From: Acanthococcus lagerstroemiae
Taxonomy: Eukaryota > Arthropoda > Insecta > Hemiptera > Eriococcidae
Assembly: GCA_031841125.1 (NCBI GenBank)
Contig: JAJSSI010000013.1
Location: forward strand, 62,001-126,000
Reading direction: 5' to 3'
Length of the DNA: 64,000 bases
The position numbers and the translations under genes were made by a program. The notes below the pieces were generated by a model. That model searched no databases. It saw only the letters and a list, made by a program, of their open reading frames with translations, and was not told the origin of the DNA. This document shows, piece after piece, positions 1 through 13,560 of this stretch (position 1 is its first letter; every line of letters begins with the position of its first letter).

Positions 1-764
1 CTCTACTCCCTTTTCCCCGCCGCTACAAATGATAATACTTCCAACAAATGAAAAATAAGAGTAATAAATGGAAACAAACTTATATATTATACACATTAGG
101 AACATCAAAAATTACATACCAAATCACATTGAACTTCACAGCAAAGTAACATAACACTACTTATAGATGATTTTTATTTTATTTTTTAACATGTTTAAAT
201 ATAAATCTTACCAGGGTAAGTAAAGTGGAGAGTTTTCAACTGACAAAATAGCAAATAGGTTTCTTCTTTCTCATATGATTTTCCCCCAAAAGGCGGAACA
301 CAAAGAGAAATAAAAATATTTTTCCACTTTTTCCTAAAAGAATAGGACTGGATCCCAGACAGGAATGCGATCCTTCTAATAACCAAAAGGGTCTGACATT
401 GACCACCAAAAAGAAAAAATCGAATTCAGTGCACGTTTTTACCGATACAGTGCGTTGTTGAGCACTGATTCTGAATAGCTATAGCTTCATTTTTGCGATT
501 TGGATCCTCGGAATCGAAATTGAGAAGGGAAAGGGTGCTACTATAAACATATTTCATATTCTAGAATTTGAGCTCTTTTGGAAGCCAGTTTGTGCAAATC
601 TGCTTCATTTTGTTCATTGTGTGAATTACCTGATCAACCTTACCGAGCACAGTAACAAATTACAAATCGCTGTTTTTCCTTTCAGCTACATCATAAACAG
701 GGAAATTTTGTAGGGCGAAACAAAAATCGTTTTAATAAATCGAATGCTCAACGCACACTAGTAA
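1..764. other. AT-rich stretch, no gene seen
   Basis: I see no recognisable coding exon, RNA gene or terminal repeat here. The short open frame on the minus strand at 195-386 has no recognisable motif and I do not call it a gene. Confidence 0.6.
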
Positions 765-860
765 TTGAAACAGAATGAAATAATTACCATGGGCACACCA
801 TTAATCATACTACAAATCGACTCAGTTCCGAGGTGTCTTCCTTGTCTTCCTTTAATTCCC

Positions 861-2600
<1,740 letters not shown>

Positions 2601-2751
2601 CACAGAGAGGCACAGAGAGAGACAGAGAGACACAGACACAGAGACAGACAGAAGAAAGGGGGAGAGGGAGAGAGAGACAGAAGGTAGGGGAGAGAGAGTG
2701 GGGGTGAAGAGAGGGAGAGAGAAAGAGAGACGAGAAGAGAGGAAACTAGAT
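2601..2751. repeat. Degenerate purine-rich flank of the GA satellite
   Basis: The GA array decays into CACAGAGA- and GACAGAGA-type units and then into imperfect purine sequence. It ends exactly where the last exon of the neighbouring minus-strand gene stops (TAA at 2752-2754). Confidence 0.75.
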
Positions 2752-5700
2752 TTAATCACGTAAAACTTGAAGATTTCCTCCTTCCTGTACTTCAAAGGAC
2801 AGTGTATTGTTTTCTAGTTCAGATAGCATTTGTTCAACATCCAAATCAGTAACTGAAACCTTTTCTGGCATAGCGTTTGAGTTATCCTCTTCAGTAGCTA
2901 TATTTCCTGCTGTCGATGTAGTTGCCGCAGCGCAGGTTGGCGTGGCAGTCAATAAAGTTACTGAGCTGGAGTCGATGACCTTGTTTGAGGCAGTCACAGA
3001 TGTAGCGGGAGCTGGTGCAACAAGAAAAAATTTGTATGTAATAATATAACAGTGTTAACGGTAATTCATACGTTACTAATATTTTCGCTCATGACCTTTT
3101 CCTTCCAGTTCTGGTTCGTTTAAATTTAGTTTTCTTTTGACTCCTTTCTCCCTGTTTTTCAGATTTTCCTTCTGGGTCTTCAACCACCGGTGCACAATAT
3201 TTTTGATTTTCTTTTTTTCGGGCTGCTGTCTCCATTTTTGTAGTTTATCTGGCTTCCTCCCATACTCGGGGTATATCTTATCCCAGGTTAAGACGTATTC
3301 TGAAATTGTACAATAATAAATGCATTTTTGTAACAAGTGAATAGTAAAGGTCACGACAACAAATACATATGTGAAACACTATACTAGTTTGGAATTTTTA
3401 TACAGGTATTGGCAAAAACAATTTTAGCACTCCTCTCCTCTCTACTCCTGTGCATAGGTACAGATTAAGTAATTTTACGAGTTCTCATAAATCGAGAAGT
3501 GCTGACACTAACGCAGATCATTTGATTTTCAAAGCAGTAGATGCCATCATATGTAAAACTAGTACCATATTATTATGTATTTTAATGTTGAAGGTAGTTT
3601 CTAGAACTGGGGAATAATTCTCGAGTAAGACTTTGGACTAGTATTTTGTAAATGTCAACAGAATCACGGCAATCTCAAGTTGGTAAAGGAAGAAACCATT
3701 TTTTGATGAAATAAAGAATAATAATAATAAGAATGAAATAGGTAGTTTTCAGTACATCCAACTGTTAAGAATAGCTCTAAATTTGATAGATATACGTGCC
3801 TTCAAGTAACTCATACAGAGTAGTAGCCCCTAATGTTGTTATGGGGACCTCTTTTGCAATCTTACAGCCGAACATGTCCGATAGGAGAACTGTCAGATCA
3901 TGTTGCAATGAAAGTGATAAAAACTGCTTCTGCAAAACAATTATAATTAAAATATTGTAGAAAATGGTGGCTAAATTATGTCTATAGCGATTCCACAATA
4001 ATATGAATTATAAAGAAATATTAATGACAATGAATCCCCTACTTACTATCTCCTCTCTCACTGCAGCATCAAAATTTTCACTGACAGGGCACAATTTTGA
4101 GTCGAGCTCTTCTAGTGATGCCTTACTTTCCAAAGGAAAATATTTTCCCCGAAGTTTCGTCCGAAGAGGTGTTCTTGTGACCCGGTTAAACGCGGGTGTT
4201 GAACTGGCCGCCGGACAAGTGTTCTCAACTGTACTTGCTAGAAGTAAACAAAATATCGTCACTATTTTCAGAAACGCTGCTACATTTGTGCAAGTGAAAA
4301 TCAATAAAGCATGTCATTTTAAATAAAGGAGAGAGTACAAATATTTTACTCATATAAAACATCCTGCTCAAATGACGTGCTGAGGTCAGCAATATTTGTT
4401 TTTGAGATGAGCTTTAGGACTTGCAACTGTACCTTTGTCAAGAGTTGGACTTCCTTTCGAAGCGCTGATATAGACGCCTCTTGACGCAACATAGACTCCT
4501 TCATGAATCGTTCCAAATCTGTGGCTCGCGATGGACCCATATTAGTTCCGAACAGCTCACAGATGGATCTGTTCTCAGCAACATTGTTCCTAAAAATCAA
4601 GGTAAAGATATCAGTACAAAATGCATAGCCACTAACTGGTCATAATAAATTGTAAAAGAAAAAACAGATTACATCTTATCAGGCGATGCACTTGAAAACC
4701 TAATATCACCAGCAGTTGGCACTTGCATTTCAACGAGGGTGTCAGAATTCACCTCTGTTTCAGGAAATTCTTGGTTGACATTGTGGACACCAATATTGTG
4801 ACTAAAATTTGAAGAATTTTTTTCATTGCAGATGTGTGTAACTGGTAGTTATATTCTTCATTTACAGCGGAAAGCACCACTTTACCTCACAGATGGCGGT
4901 GCAGTGGGATGGGTTGCACCCTTCTCACCAAAAGTACTTGCCCCTTCTATTTCATCTAACTGGAATTCATTGTTACAAGGAATAGGATTTACCAGTTCGT
5001 TGTCATCTTCTGATGAGGAAGTGCTACTTTCCAATGAGGTGCTGTTCCGTAAGTTAGTGCTCTTTCCCCGAACGAATGCACCCTTATCACCACGGCTGAA
5101 GAAGGCGTATTCGTCAGAGAAACGGGGCTTTACTACAACAAGAGACATTTTAAAATAGTTATGGGAAAACAATATTCTTCCTCAGCCAAAAAATGTTTCC
5201 TCAGTTGATGTAGAAAAATTAATTAATGCCCGATGGACAATTTGCCGGTGAGTACTCACAACACCACTACCGTTTTGAGTCTTTTGACCAGTCACATTTT
5301 GCTTGTGAGTGGGCATGTGATAAGTCTGTGATCAATTAGTGACTGGCTGATCACTGACTGATCACATGCCCACTCACAAGCAAAATGTGACTGGTCGAAA
5401 GTCTTAAAACGGTAGTGGTGTTGTGAGTGCTCACCGGCAAATTGTCAATCGGGTAATTAGACGTATTTTGGCATAGTGAGGCAGTAAACTGGAACAGGGC
5501 ATTAGCATTATAACTACAATGTTACCACGATAACGGAATTTTAAACCCTTTTTAAACACTGATGAATTTTAAACCACTTGAAAGCAGAAAAATATCCGAA
5601 ACCCTCACTCATACCGAAAGGCAGCAGTATATTATGATGTTGTCTTGATACTATCATGTCATGGTACACCAACTTCCCTCCTTTCCGTTCAAAGGATTCA

Positions 5701-6430
5701 AAAATGAAAATAAGCGAACTTAAAATATTAAACTTTCCCTTTTGCAATGATGAAATAAATAGGAATGTCCCTGTTTATAACTGGTACAATTTGCTGGTCT
5801 TTCCTAAACATTGGTTAGTCTACTGACTTTTCTACCCTGGAATTAATTTTGGAATTTATTTGCTCATTTGAAGCTCTTACCTCGGATTTTCCTCTTCCTG
5901 GACTGCAACGACGCGCTATCCAATGTCACATCGTCACTTGCTAGATTCCCCTTCATATCAATGAATTCGTAAGCCGCATCAAGTTCCGTAACAGCTATGA
6001 AAAAGAAAGAAAGGAGTGCAGTAATTATCAGTATCAACAGTTTTAGGCAATATAGGCATCAAATGAATTTCTTACCAAAATCTGCATATATGGCTTTCAA
6101 TTTGAAGGCCTGCCACTGGATTTTCATGACTTTCACACGGGAGTTAAAATGAAGCTGAAATGTAACCGTGTTGCGTGGAGCCTCATTTCGGATCATTTCT
6201 TTGACAGTGGCATCCACAATGTCTCGAGATGTGGCAGCCACTGTAGGACACCAAACTATACCGGAGATCATGTCAAGCCACTTATAATGAACGACATACA
6301 TGACGTTTCTTTGCTTTCGGTCCGCTATTACAACAAGTTGATTCGGGGGGTCGCAAACTGTAGAAATTTTTACAGCAGTGTAATCTTTAAACGTTGATAA
6401 AGTGCCTTTTACAATCAGGGGATCAGTCAT
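2752..6430 (-). CDS. DUF4806-like companion protein of a Tnp2-type transposon, multi-exon
   Basis: Exons read on the minus strand: 6076-6430 (start at 6430, just after an acceptor), 5881-5994, 4886-5132, 4673-4801, about 4346-4589, about 4026-4290, 3777-3987, about 3093-3340 and 2752-3011 (stop TAA). Phases agree across the first four junctions, across the phase-0 junction into the exon starting KQFLSLS, and into the last exon. The junction into the 3.1-3.3 kb exon is unresolved. Features in order: an N-terminal domain with YVVHYKWLD and a VWCP motif; a basic RKRK stretch; an acidic Ser-rich segment; a coiled-coil helix (ALRKEVQLLTKVQLQVL); then a core starting FPLESKASLEELDSKL and continuing with a helix ending IVHRWLKTQKENLK. 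The last two resemble the arthropod DUF4806 family. Its role is unknown; sitting directly downstream of the transposase, it is likely the element's second gene. The family assignment is from memory of its pattern. Confidence 0.6.
5229..5453. mobile_element. Fold-back MITE in an intron
   Basis: Two 93-bp arms, 5229-5321 and 5361-5453, are near-perfect inverted copies separated by about 39 bp. The ends are CCCGAT...ATCGGG and the flanks are TTAAT/TAATTA-like, so the target duplication is ambiguous (perhaps TAAT). It lies in the intron between the 4886-5132 and 5881-5994 exons of the DUF4806-like gene, where it would be spliced out. It has no coding capacity. Confidence 0.85.
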
Positions 6431-7187
6431 CTTGAATTTACAAAACCTGTAAATAAAATTATATGTATTCATTTAAAATGGTACTCTTCTGTTTACTATA
6501 CAAACTTATGTTTCTTTCTACTTGGCTTAAGCAGATATGCATTTGTAAATTAGAACATGGAGTGCGGCGAACCAACCCGCCCAAATAGGTTCGTGGGGGC
6601 AAATCTCAGAAGGATTTTAGTGTGGGACTGCGGAAACCTTATTATTTCCTTGAATCCCACTCCTTATTTTGGTTAATCCAGCGACAAAAAAAACAAACAA
6701 AAAAACCTCCCTTTTCTCCGAAAAGTCGGTAAAAAAAACGCAAGTAATTGCGACACTTGCGTTGCTTCGTGTTTTGTGTATTCATTACCTTATTACCGTG
6801 ACCGTGTCGTTCGGTATTCATTAATTAATTTAAAAAAAAAATGAATTCCATATGGAGGGGGCTAATTTTTTGTTAGGGGGCTTAGCCCCCCTCCCTTGCC
6901 CCTCTTATTTCCACCTATGCATATTGCAACGATTCCCGTCCTTTTATGAATTGACCCAAGCAGAATTTCCTCCTCTTCTTCTTAACTAATCCTCCCAGAG
7001 ACACAGGAAAGGCAAGAATACAGAATTTGAAACTAAGCATAACTAGAGATATTTCAGATCCTGTAATTACTTTCTAAAGTCTGGAATTAGAGACTGTATA
7101 ACTCACCGTGGATACGAAAAATGAAGAGAAACTGTCAAAGTAGAATGTAGAGATGTAGATATAGAACGGCATTAATCAGTTCAAATA
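6431..7187. other. Spacer between the two transposon genes
   Basis: No exon is recognised beyond the 5' untranslated part of the DUF4806-like gene (acceptor just upstream of 6446). The stretch 6850-6930 is G/C-homopolymer rich and ends in a hAT-MITE-like CCACCTATG, but I find no partner end. Confidence 0.5.
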
Positions 7188-9677
7188 TTATATCACTGCC
7201 CACTCTCCAATAACCGTTCTCTCATCCCTGAGTGGAAATGCGAAACACTTCTCTCTAAGCAGATGCAGTGGGTATGTGTAAGTGTAGTCAGTTAAATTGC
7301 TGCAGAAAACCATACCCATGTTTCTAGATTCACAAGGATTACTGAACATTGAATTTACTGACTGAAAACACTTCCCCCTGACGAAGATTTCTTCAGAACT
7401 GTTATCCCGAATAATTTCTGTTATTCGCATATACTGATCATTGTTAACAATGCAGCAGCTATCACGGTCATTATCACATCTCAAGACAAAATTTTTAAAG
7501 CACAACTTTTGATATCTATCAAAATTACGTCCTGTGTTATCATTTTGTGTATCTGTTTGGTTATTACCGTTGGCAACCCTCATTTTTAGCACCGGCATAT
7601 CGAAGTATTCTGCCATATGATCCCATGGTTCACTGTCTTCATTAGCAAACTGTTTTGTTTTCAACAGATTACTATACTGTGTAATCACTTGTTGTAATGG
7701 CTGATAGCCCGATCGAACGTACTTTTTCAAATGACCTAAAAAGCTTTCATACTTGAAGCAGCTGTATCCATCTAAAGGACCAAAACGTATGTAGTCGTCT
7801 GGTGCGTGTATTAAGCTATGTACATTGTACACCGCAAATTCTGGACCAAACAGACGAACACCGTCTTCCACAAATGTACGCAAGTGCATACGCGCCATTT
7901 CACCAACTTCTAGCAAAATATGGGATCGATTTTCATTATTGGGCACTTTACGAGTGAGACAGCGTATTGCAACTACTAAATGAGCGAAGTGGTTCAGATA
8001 GGCTTCATTTATGAGTCCATGTAAGACAGGGATGCCGATGTAAAGTAGGAACACCCTAAACTGTGTCGCCTTCCATGACGATAATTCCATGAGTGATTCT
8101 GGCTTTCGCTGAAACTCTTCCGGGCAGTATTTCCTGGCAATTAGAAGGCGTTTTGAAATTTTTTCTCTATTTCTTGGTGGAAGAACGGATCGCGAGTGTA
8201 GCCACAATTTTAAAAGTTTTTTCATTACGCCTATCAGCACCGTATGCATATAATCCAACGGCACATCTTTCACTAGATCAAGATCTGGAATTTTCGACAG
8301 TATAGTAGGGTGTCTATGATGATCTTGTGTTACTGGCTGCAATGTGGGTTCTATGTCAAGATCATCTTCATCATCGTCATTATCACCAACACCACCAATA
8401 CTGGGATTGCTGACAGGGGGTAAATGGTGCTCATCCGGCACTGAATCAAAGTGTACTACAAAGTCAGTACCTTGCCTTCTAGGTGCATCTAAATTCAAAA
8501 AGCACAAGGCTTTCCTGGACTGAGTTCGTTGAGCCAAGGTACTCGCTAATCCTCGTCTCTGAATTTGCACAGCTTTTACATGACATTTTGTACACGATGA
8601 TGCCCCTGCATGTCCTGTTACACCAAGGATATAAGCTCTTGCTGGAGCATCCATCAGAAGATTTTTCAGGACAAAACGATAAGTTTTGCCGTCAATACAT
8701 ATTCCCCTAGTACGTAAATCACAAACTTCGTCAACAAACATCTTCAAAAACTCGTTACTGCAAATGGGCTTATGTTTACCGGCATACAGTCCAATAATGA
8801 AAACTTGTTGCTGCTCAATACTACCCAGTATAGGCCAAAGACCAACACCGCTACTCTTGAACAAAGGCAGTCCATCTATATTAACGGACAGGTGAATTGT
8901 GGTAGCAGATCTGTTGAACAGTGAAACTCCGGGCATATTCAAAATTCGTGAGATGCCAAAATACACCACATCACCAGGGGCTGTCTCACGGAGCACGTAA
9001 GGAACAGTTGCAGGTCGCAAGGAACGACCATCCTTGGGCAAGGATTCCTGAGTATACGGTTTCAAATTTCGCATGATACGTAACAAGTCCGCCTGTGCCT
9101 CTAAAGTTAAGCCGTGCTTTGAAAATACGAACTGGATTTCGTTTTTTTGTATGTTTATGATATTGCTGTCATTATTTTCCAAGCATGTATTAGTGCTCTT
9201 GTGTTCAGACGATAAACTAGGGTGTTCTGAAATTTCTAATAACTTTGAAGGTTCCGGTGAAGGAGGGTTAGACTGTGTAGGGGAAACGGGTTGTGAGGCA
9301 GGCATTGAAAGTGGCTGTGTTAGTGCCAATGCTGATGTCAGTGGCGCATATACAATTGGAGAAGAAAGTTCATCTTCAGTGGGTCGAGAATCGGGACCAA
9401 TTTTCACTGATGAAGTCAGCTCAGAAGCGAGTAGTTGCATTTCTGCCAGCTATCGAAATACAAAATGAAGATGTAATAAGACGTCTTTAACAATAATAAG
9501 AAAAGAAATAACACTAAAAGGTCTACAGAATAGTTGGTCATTTACCGCGTTTAATTTGGACTGCATTTGTGCAGCACGTTCACTATTCAGTTTAGCACGC
9601 TGTCGAAAATATGTAGCCCGAGAACGTACACGACCATCACTGAAAATAAACTGTTTCTTAGTAGGCCCAGATGCCAT
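7188..9677 (-). CDS. Tnp2-like (CACTA/EnSpm-related) transposase, two exons
   Basis: The start is at 9677. The first exon, 9546-9677, encodes a short basic leader (MASGPTKKQF) and ends at a GTAAAT donor in phase 0. The second exon, 7188-9449, follows a CGATAG acceptor in the same phase and runs about 750 residues to a TGA. Motifs match arthropod Tnp2-like transposases: a PGVSLFNRS/VNIDGLPLF block, a Cys-rich CTKCHVKAVQ motif after the GHAGASS segment, an Asp/Glu-rich spacer, the diagnostic VPLDYMHTVLIGVMKKLL helix, and a C-terminal YTYPLHLLREKCFAFPL block. The enzyme would cut and join element ends in the nucleus. The frame is uninterrupted, so the gene could be functional. The DUF4806-like gene lies downstream on the same strand, and a decayed homologue lies at 30.0-31.2 kb. 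The exact superfamily is inferred, because I could not find CACTA-type ends. Confidence 0.8.
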
Positions 9678-9728
9678 TTGCGTCGTCTTTAACCTTACTG
9701 TAACGAGAGAAAGTATATTTCGTATTAC

Positions 9729-10230
9729 CAGGGGTCTACCGAGCATATAAATCATTTAAATAGCATATTATATTTTTCAAAATGAGCATATAAGCATATA
9801 AATAGCATATTTTACCAGAGAAGAGCATATATTTTTGTTAAATGAGTTCTCTCCTATTATTCGTGGTTCGAAAGTCAAAATTTTTCCAAGTCCCCCTTTT
9901 ATCATATATAGCTCGATGGTCGAAAATATTCTAAGCCTCTTCCCCCTCTTGATATACATATAGCTCGAAGGTCGAAATTTTTCACGTCCCTAAAGTAGGT
10001 CATTTTCCCCAAAAAAATTCCAGAGGGACGGCGGAAAATTCTCCAAAAAAGCCTCCCATAAAACAGGTTCCCTGTTAATAATGCGTAGTTCTTTCCTATT
10101 TTCTTTATTTTTTTTTTATATTTCAACTATCAAAAATTTATACCTTAAACTACGATGTCAGATAATCATATAAAATAGCATATATTTAGCATAATTATAT
10201 TTTCATTGTTAGAATCCGGTAGACACCCTG
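9729..10230. mobile_element. MITE with CAGGGxGTCTACCG ends
   Basis: The left end CAGGGGTCTACCG and the right end (reverse complement) CAGGGTGTCTACCG form terminal inverted repeats. They are flanked by ATTAC at 9724-9728 and 10231-10235. Inside are several AGCATAT motifs near both ends and two diverged copies of an ATAGCTCGA-GGTCGAAA segment. It lies just upstream of the first transposase exon. A 5-bp duplication is unusual for hAT, which the ends resemble. Confidence 0.75.
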
Positions 10231-11913
10231 ATTACTGATGGATAATTTGGATATGCTTCATATATAGTTTTCAGTTAATTTAAACAGAATCAGAGCACAA
10301 GGGAGAGCTAATATTTCCCAGCCTGCAAAAAACTTTTCTTAAAGATGCTTCATCTTCTACCGCAACTTTCAGTCGGACCTGAATGTTAGTTTCAACTCTA
10401 AAGTTCTCGACCTTGACGTATACTTCATACCAACTAATTTAGATTTTCGCTCGAAAATAACTTGTTCAGTAACGTCTAATCTCTCACTATGATTCTGGCC
10501 TCAATTACGTCTTTGTCTCTGACATTTATTCTAATTTTGACCAGAGTACGACATCAACTTCGGCTTCTACTATACAATTTCCATTCTATTGTCATCTTAA
10601 CTTTGATATGGTTTTGATCTTAACTGATTTAAATTGCTTAATCCAGCTTTAATTCTGATTTTCTTGCCCTCTCCAATTTTTGTTTCGTTTCTTCCTTCAA
10701 TTTAGGAATCCACCCTTTTATTGATCTGACTTTGAACTCGATTCCAACCTCCATTACCAATACTACTGTAATTTCACTGTAATATCGACATCAGCGGATA
10801 CAATTCCTTCTTTCCTCCTCATTCATCCTTCTTCAATCACACCCCTCTTTTCTTACCCCTGTTTCTTACCACGGTCCTCTTCCCTCTAACAACTATTGCC
10901 ATGGACGTCCTCCGCAGCCAAAACCCACTCTCTCAACTGCAGACTTCCCAGCTACATTCCTCTCCCACGCGCAGACTTCCTCCCATATGGCCTCTACAAA
11001 AGTGAACTTGCTCAGATGCATACAGGAGTCTTCATTACTTGGTTTGTGGAGTTCAATGAGTCCTAGAGAGCCCCAAAATTCATGAAAAAGTTTTGTACAA
11101 GAGAACTCGTCCACAAGACTATACACATGGCCACTTCCATGAAGCAGTCGGTCTCTGAACGTCTACGTTAACTTTTACTTCTGAATCAATGGTGATTCTG
11201 CCATATATTTCATCCAAATTTTAATCGACTGTCTGACCTTGACTCAGATATTTACTCCAACAGTCCACCTGAACTTTCAATTTTCTCGCCCACTTTCATT
11301 ATAATTCATAGTTATATTATAACTCCACTTCTATTCCTTGTTCGAATATGACTTCCGTATATTTCACTCCCAGTCCATCTCTCAATTCGACTTTGATTTC
11401 GAGTCCGACTGAATTTGCAATATCCTTTGATACTTCCACTTTCAATCCAATTTCCACAGTCACTTGCATTCTCACTTCTTCCTCCAAAATAAATCGGATA
11501 TATCCTTCAGCTTCACCTATGTTGTCTTTCGGAATCCGCCCTAAATCAGTTCCTTCCTTTTCTCTAATTCAACCTCATAACATCGACATTTTTACATTTA
11601 TTGTAATTCTATTCCGACTGCAACCTGATGCGACTTCGATTCAATTTTGGCTTTTAGTTCTTTGAATCTGTGACTCTTTTCACGTTGATCCCATTTCCAA
11701 CTCTTCCTCTATACTTAGATTCCGATGTCCATGTATACTTCCCCTCCCTTCAACTCTCAACCTAACATCCGCTAAAGTTCTTAAAAACTTCACCTCCGCG
11801 CACTATACTTCAATTCTAAATTCAGGTGAATTTCGACATTTTTCCTTCTGTTATGGATCCCAAATTCCATTTTCAGCTGTTTCATCTACTCCAACATAGT
11901 ACCTCAGCTTCAG

Positions 11914-12091
11914 CAGTGGTGGATTTCTCTAAAGGCCCACATAACACGTGCTTGGAGCGCCAAATTTTCAAAGGCTGCACTGGGCGGCAAATTTTTGAAA
12001 AAAATGTTAATTATCATCTAAATAAATTTTTATATTTCATTCAAAATTTCTTCCTGTGCTTGGAGCGGCAAAGAACCTAAATCCACCACTG
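11914..12091. mobile_element. hAT-type MITE, CAGTGGTGGATTT ends
   Basis: The 178-bp element has 13-bp inverted ends (CAGTGGTGGATTT / AAATCCACCACTG). It is flanked by an exact 8-bp duplication AGCTTCAG at 11906-11913 and 12092-12099. An 8-bp duplication and CAG-type ends are hAT hallmarks. It has no coding capacity. Confidence 0.92.
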
Positions 12092-12814
12092 AGCTTCAGC
12101 TTCAAGAAGGTCTTTTACTTTCAAGGCTACTTTCAGTTCGTTTCCACGAATACTCTAACGAAGTCGACTTTGACTCTTTCTACTTTCACAATAACATCAA
12201 CAGTAACTAGCAATTGCTGTTCTACTCTCAATTGAACTCTCAGTTCGTCTCTAAGTAAGTCTTCAAGTCCGACTTGGATTCTGACTTTTCAATTAATTAT
12301 TACAACCTTCTGACCTCAACTCGCATCTGTACTCTGACTTCGTCCTGCACTAACTTCTATTGTCAGCTTCAATTTCTGCTTTGACTCTTACTGGACCTCA
12401 GTCTCTACTTTCAATCTGATCTGTAGTTTGTGTATCTACTCGATCTTGAACTCTAGTTTTTACATTTACTCGACCTTGAACCTAACTTTCAATCTACAGT
12501 GCTTTCTTCGATAACTATCACTTGACTGTGACAACCACGGCTGGGAGTTCCTTGGAGGCAGTCATTTCGGAAAACAACAAGAAATCGGAAATTATAAAGA
12601 TTTTTGGACATACAGCGAATGATCCTTAGAAACTGTTGAGAATCTGTCTTTCAACTGATCAGCCCGCCATGAGGATTCATTTCAATTTTAACACCAGCTA
12701 CCTATGTTATTGCCGCTTTTATTTCAGTTGAACTTCTATTCGGTTTTTTCTCGACTCTGACTTAGATTCTAACTTCGATTCAAGCTCGACTCCACTTCGA
12801 CCGGGAACATAACT

Positions 12815-12984
12815 CAGGCCCGTAGCTAGACCAAAATTTTACCAGGGCAAATGAAAATGGAACCAGGGCAGAAGACATCCCCAACCCCCGTCCCCGGTGT
12901 CTTGGAGGGAAAAAACACCAGGGCAAGCATGAGAAAATACCAGCAGGACAATGCCCTGGTTGCCCGGGTTTAGCTACGGGCCCG
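12815..12984. mobile_element. hAT-type MITE, CAGGCCCGTAGCTA ends
   Basis: The 170-bp element has inverted ends CAGGCCCGTAGCTAGACC and (reverse complement of the right end) CGGGCCCGTAGCTAAACC. It is flanked by an exact 8-bp duplication ACATAACT at 12807-12814 and 12985-12992. The interior carries several CAGGGCA words. A minus-strand open frame runs through it but is not a gene. Confidence 0.92.
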
Positions 12985-13560
12985 ACATAACTTCTATATT
13001 TTGACTTCAGTTCGATTTCCGTAATCTGTTCAGCTATAACCTCCTTTTGTAGTTTGTCTTCCTTTAATCTAATACGTATCTCACTCCCACTTTCGACCCA
13101 GTTCGAACTCTCCACTTCGTTTTAACTTCCCATTTCGCTTTGGCTTCTTTCCCATCTTTAACATTGACCCTGACAAGGAAAAGAATTCAGTCTTGGCTTG
13201 GACTTCGAGTTCACCTTCGATTTTGATATTGATTATAATTCTCTCATTTTCACTTCAATTTTCACTTTCACTTTTAGTTACACTTTAACTTCGATTTTTA
13301 CCAACTTTATTCACTTCAGCTCAACTGCAACTCTCCACTCACATGCCGACTAATAACTGACCTGTACTCAGACTGGACTCTTGAGTGGGATTCTCATAGA
13401 CTCGACTTGTACATTAAGTGCCGCTACGACTTGCACTCCCGTTTGAAATTTGAATTTGTCTGCTTCAAATATCACATTTTACTCGTACCAAAATTTTTAC
13501 AGCATTCAGCCTATCTTCGGTAAAATCGAAGTTTCTCACTATTCGACTCTTTAAAATTCT

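Larger units (their letters stand above)
10240..13560. repeat. Decayed pyrimidine-rich hexamer-like satellite
   Basis: About 3.3 kb of plus-strand sequence is built from loosely repeated words such as GACTTC, AACTTT, GATTTC and TCAATT, recurring at roughly 6-bp steps with strong C/T bias on the plus strand. No open frame in it has recognisable motifs. Ser/Thr/Phe-rich frames such as 11348-11665 are by-products of the repeat. Two hAT MITEs interrupt it (11914-12091 and 12815-12984), so the array is older than those insertions. Confidence 0.7.

Noticed and set aside
6850..6930. Possible hAT MITE end (CCACCTATG with G/C runs)
   Set aside because: No partner end or duplication found; kept only as a remark.
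10893..13115. Several open frames inside the pyrimidine-rich region (for example 11348-11665 and 12780-13115)
   Set aside because: Composition follows the decayed satellite or the inserted hAT MITEs; no domain or splice context.
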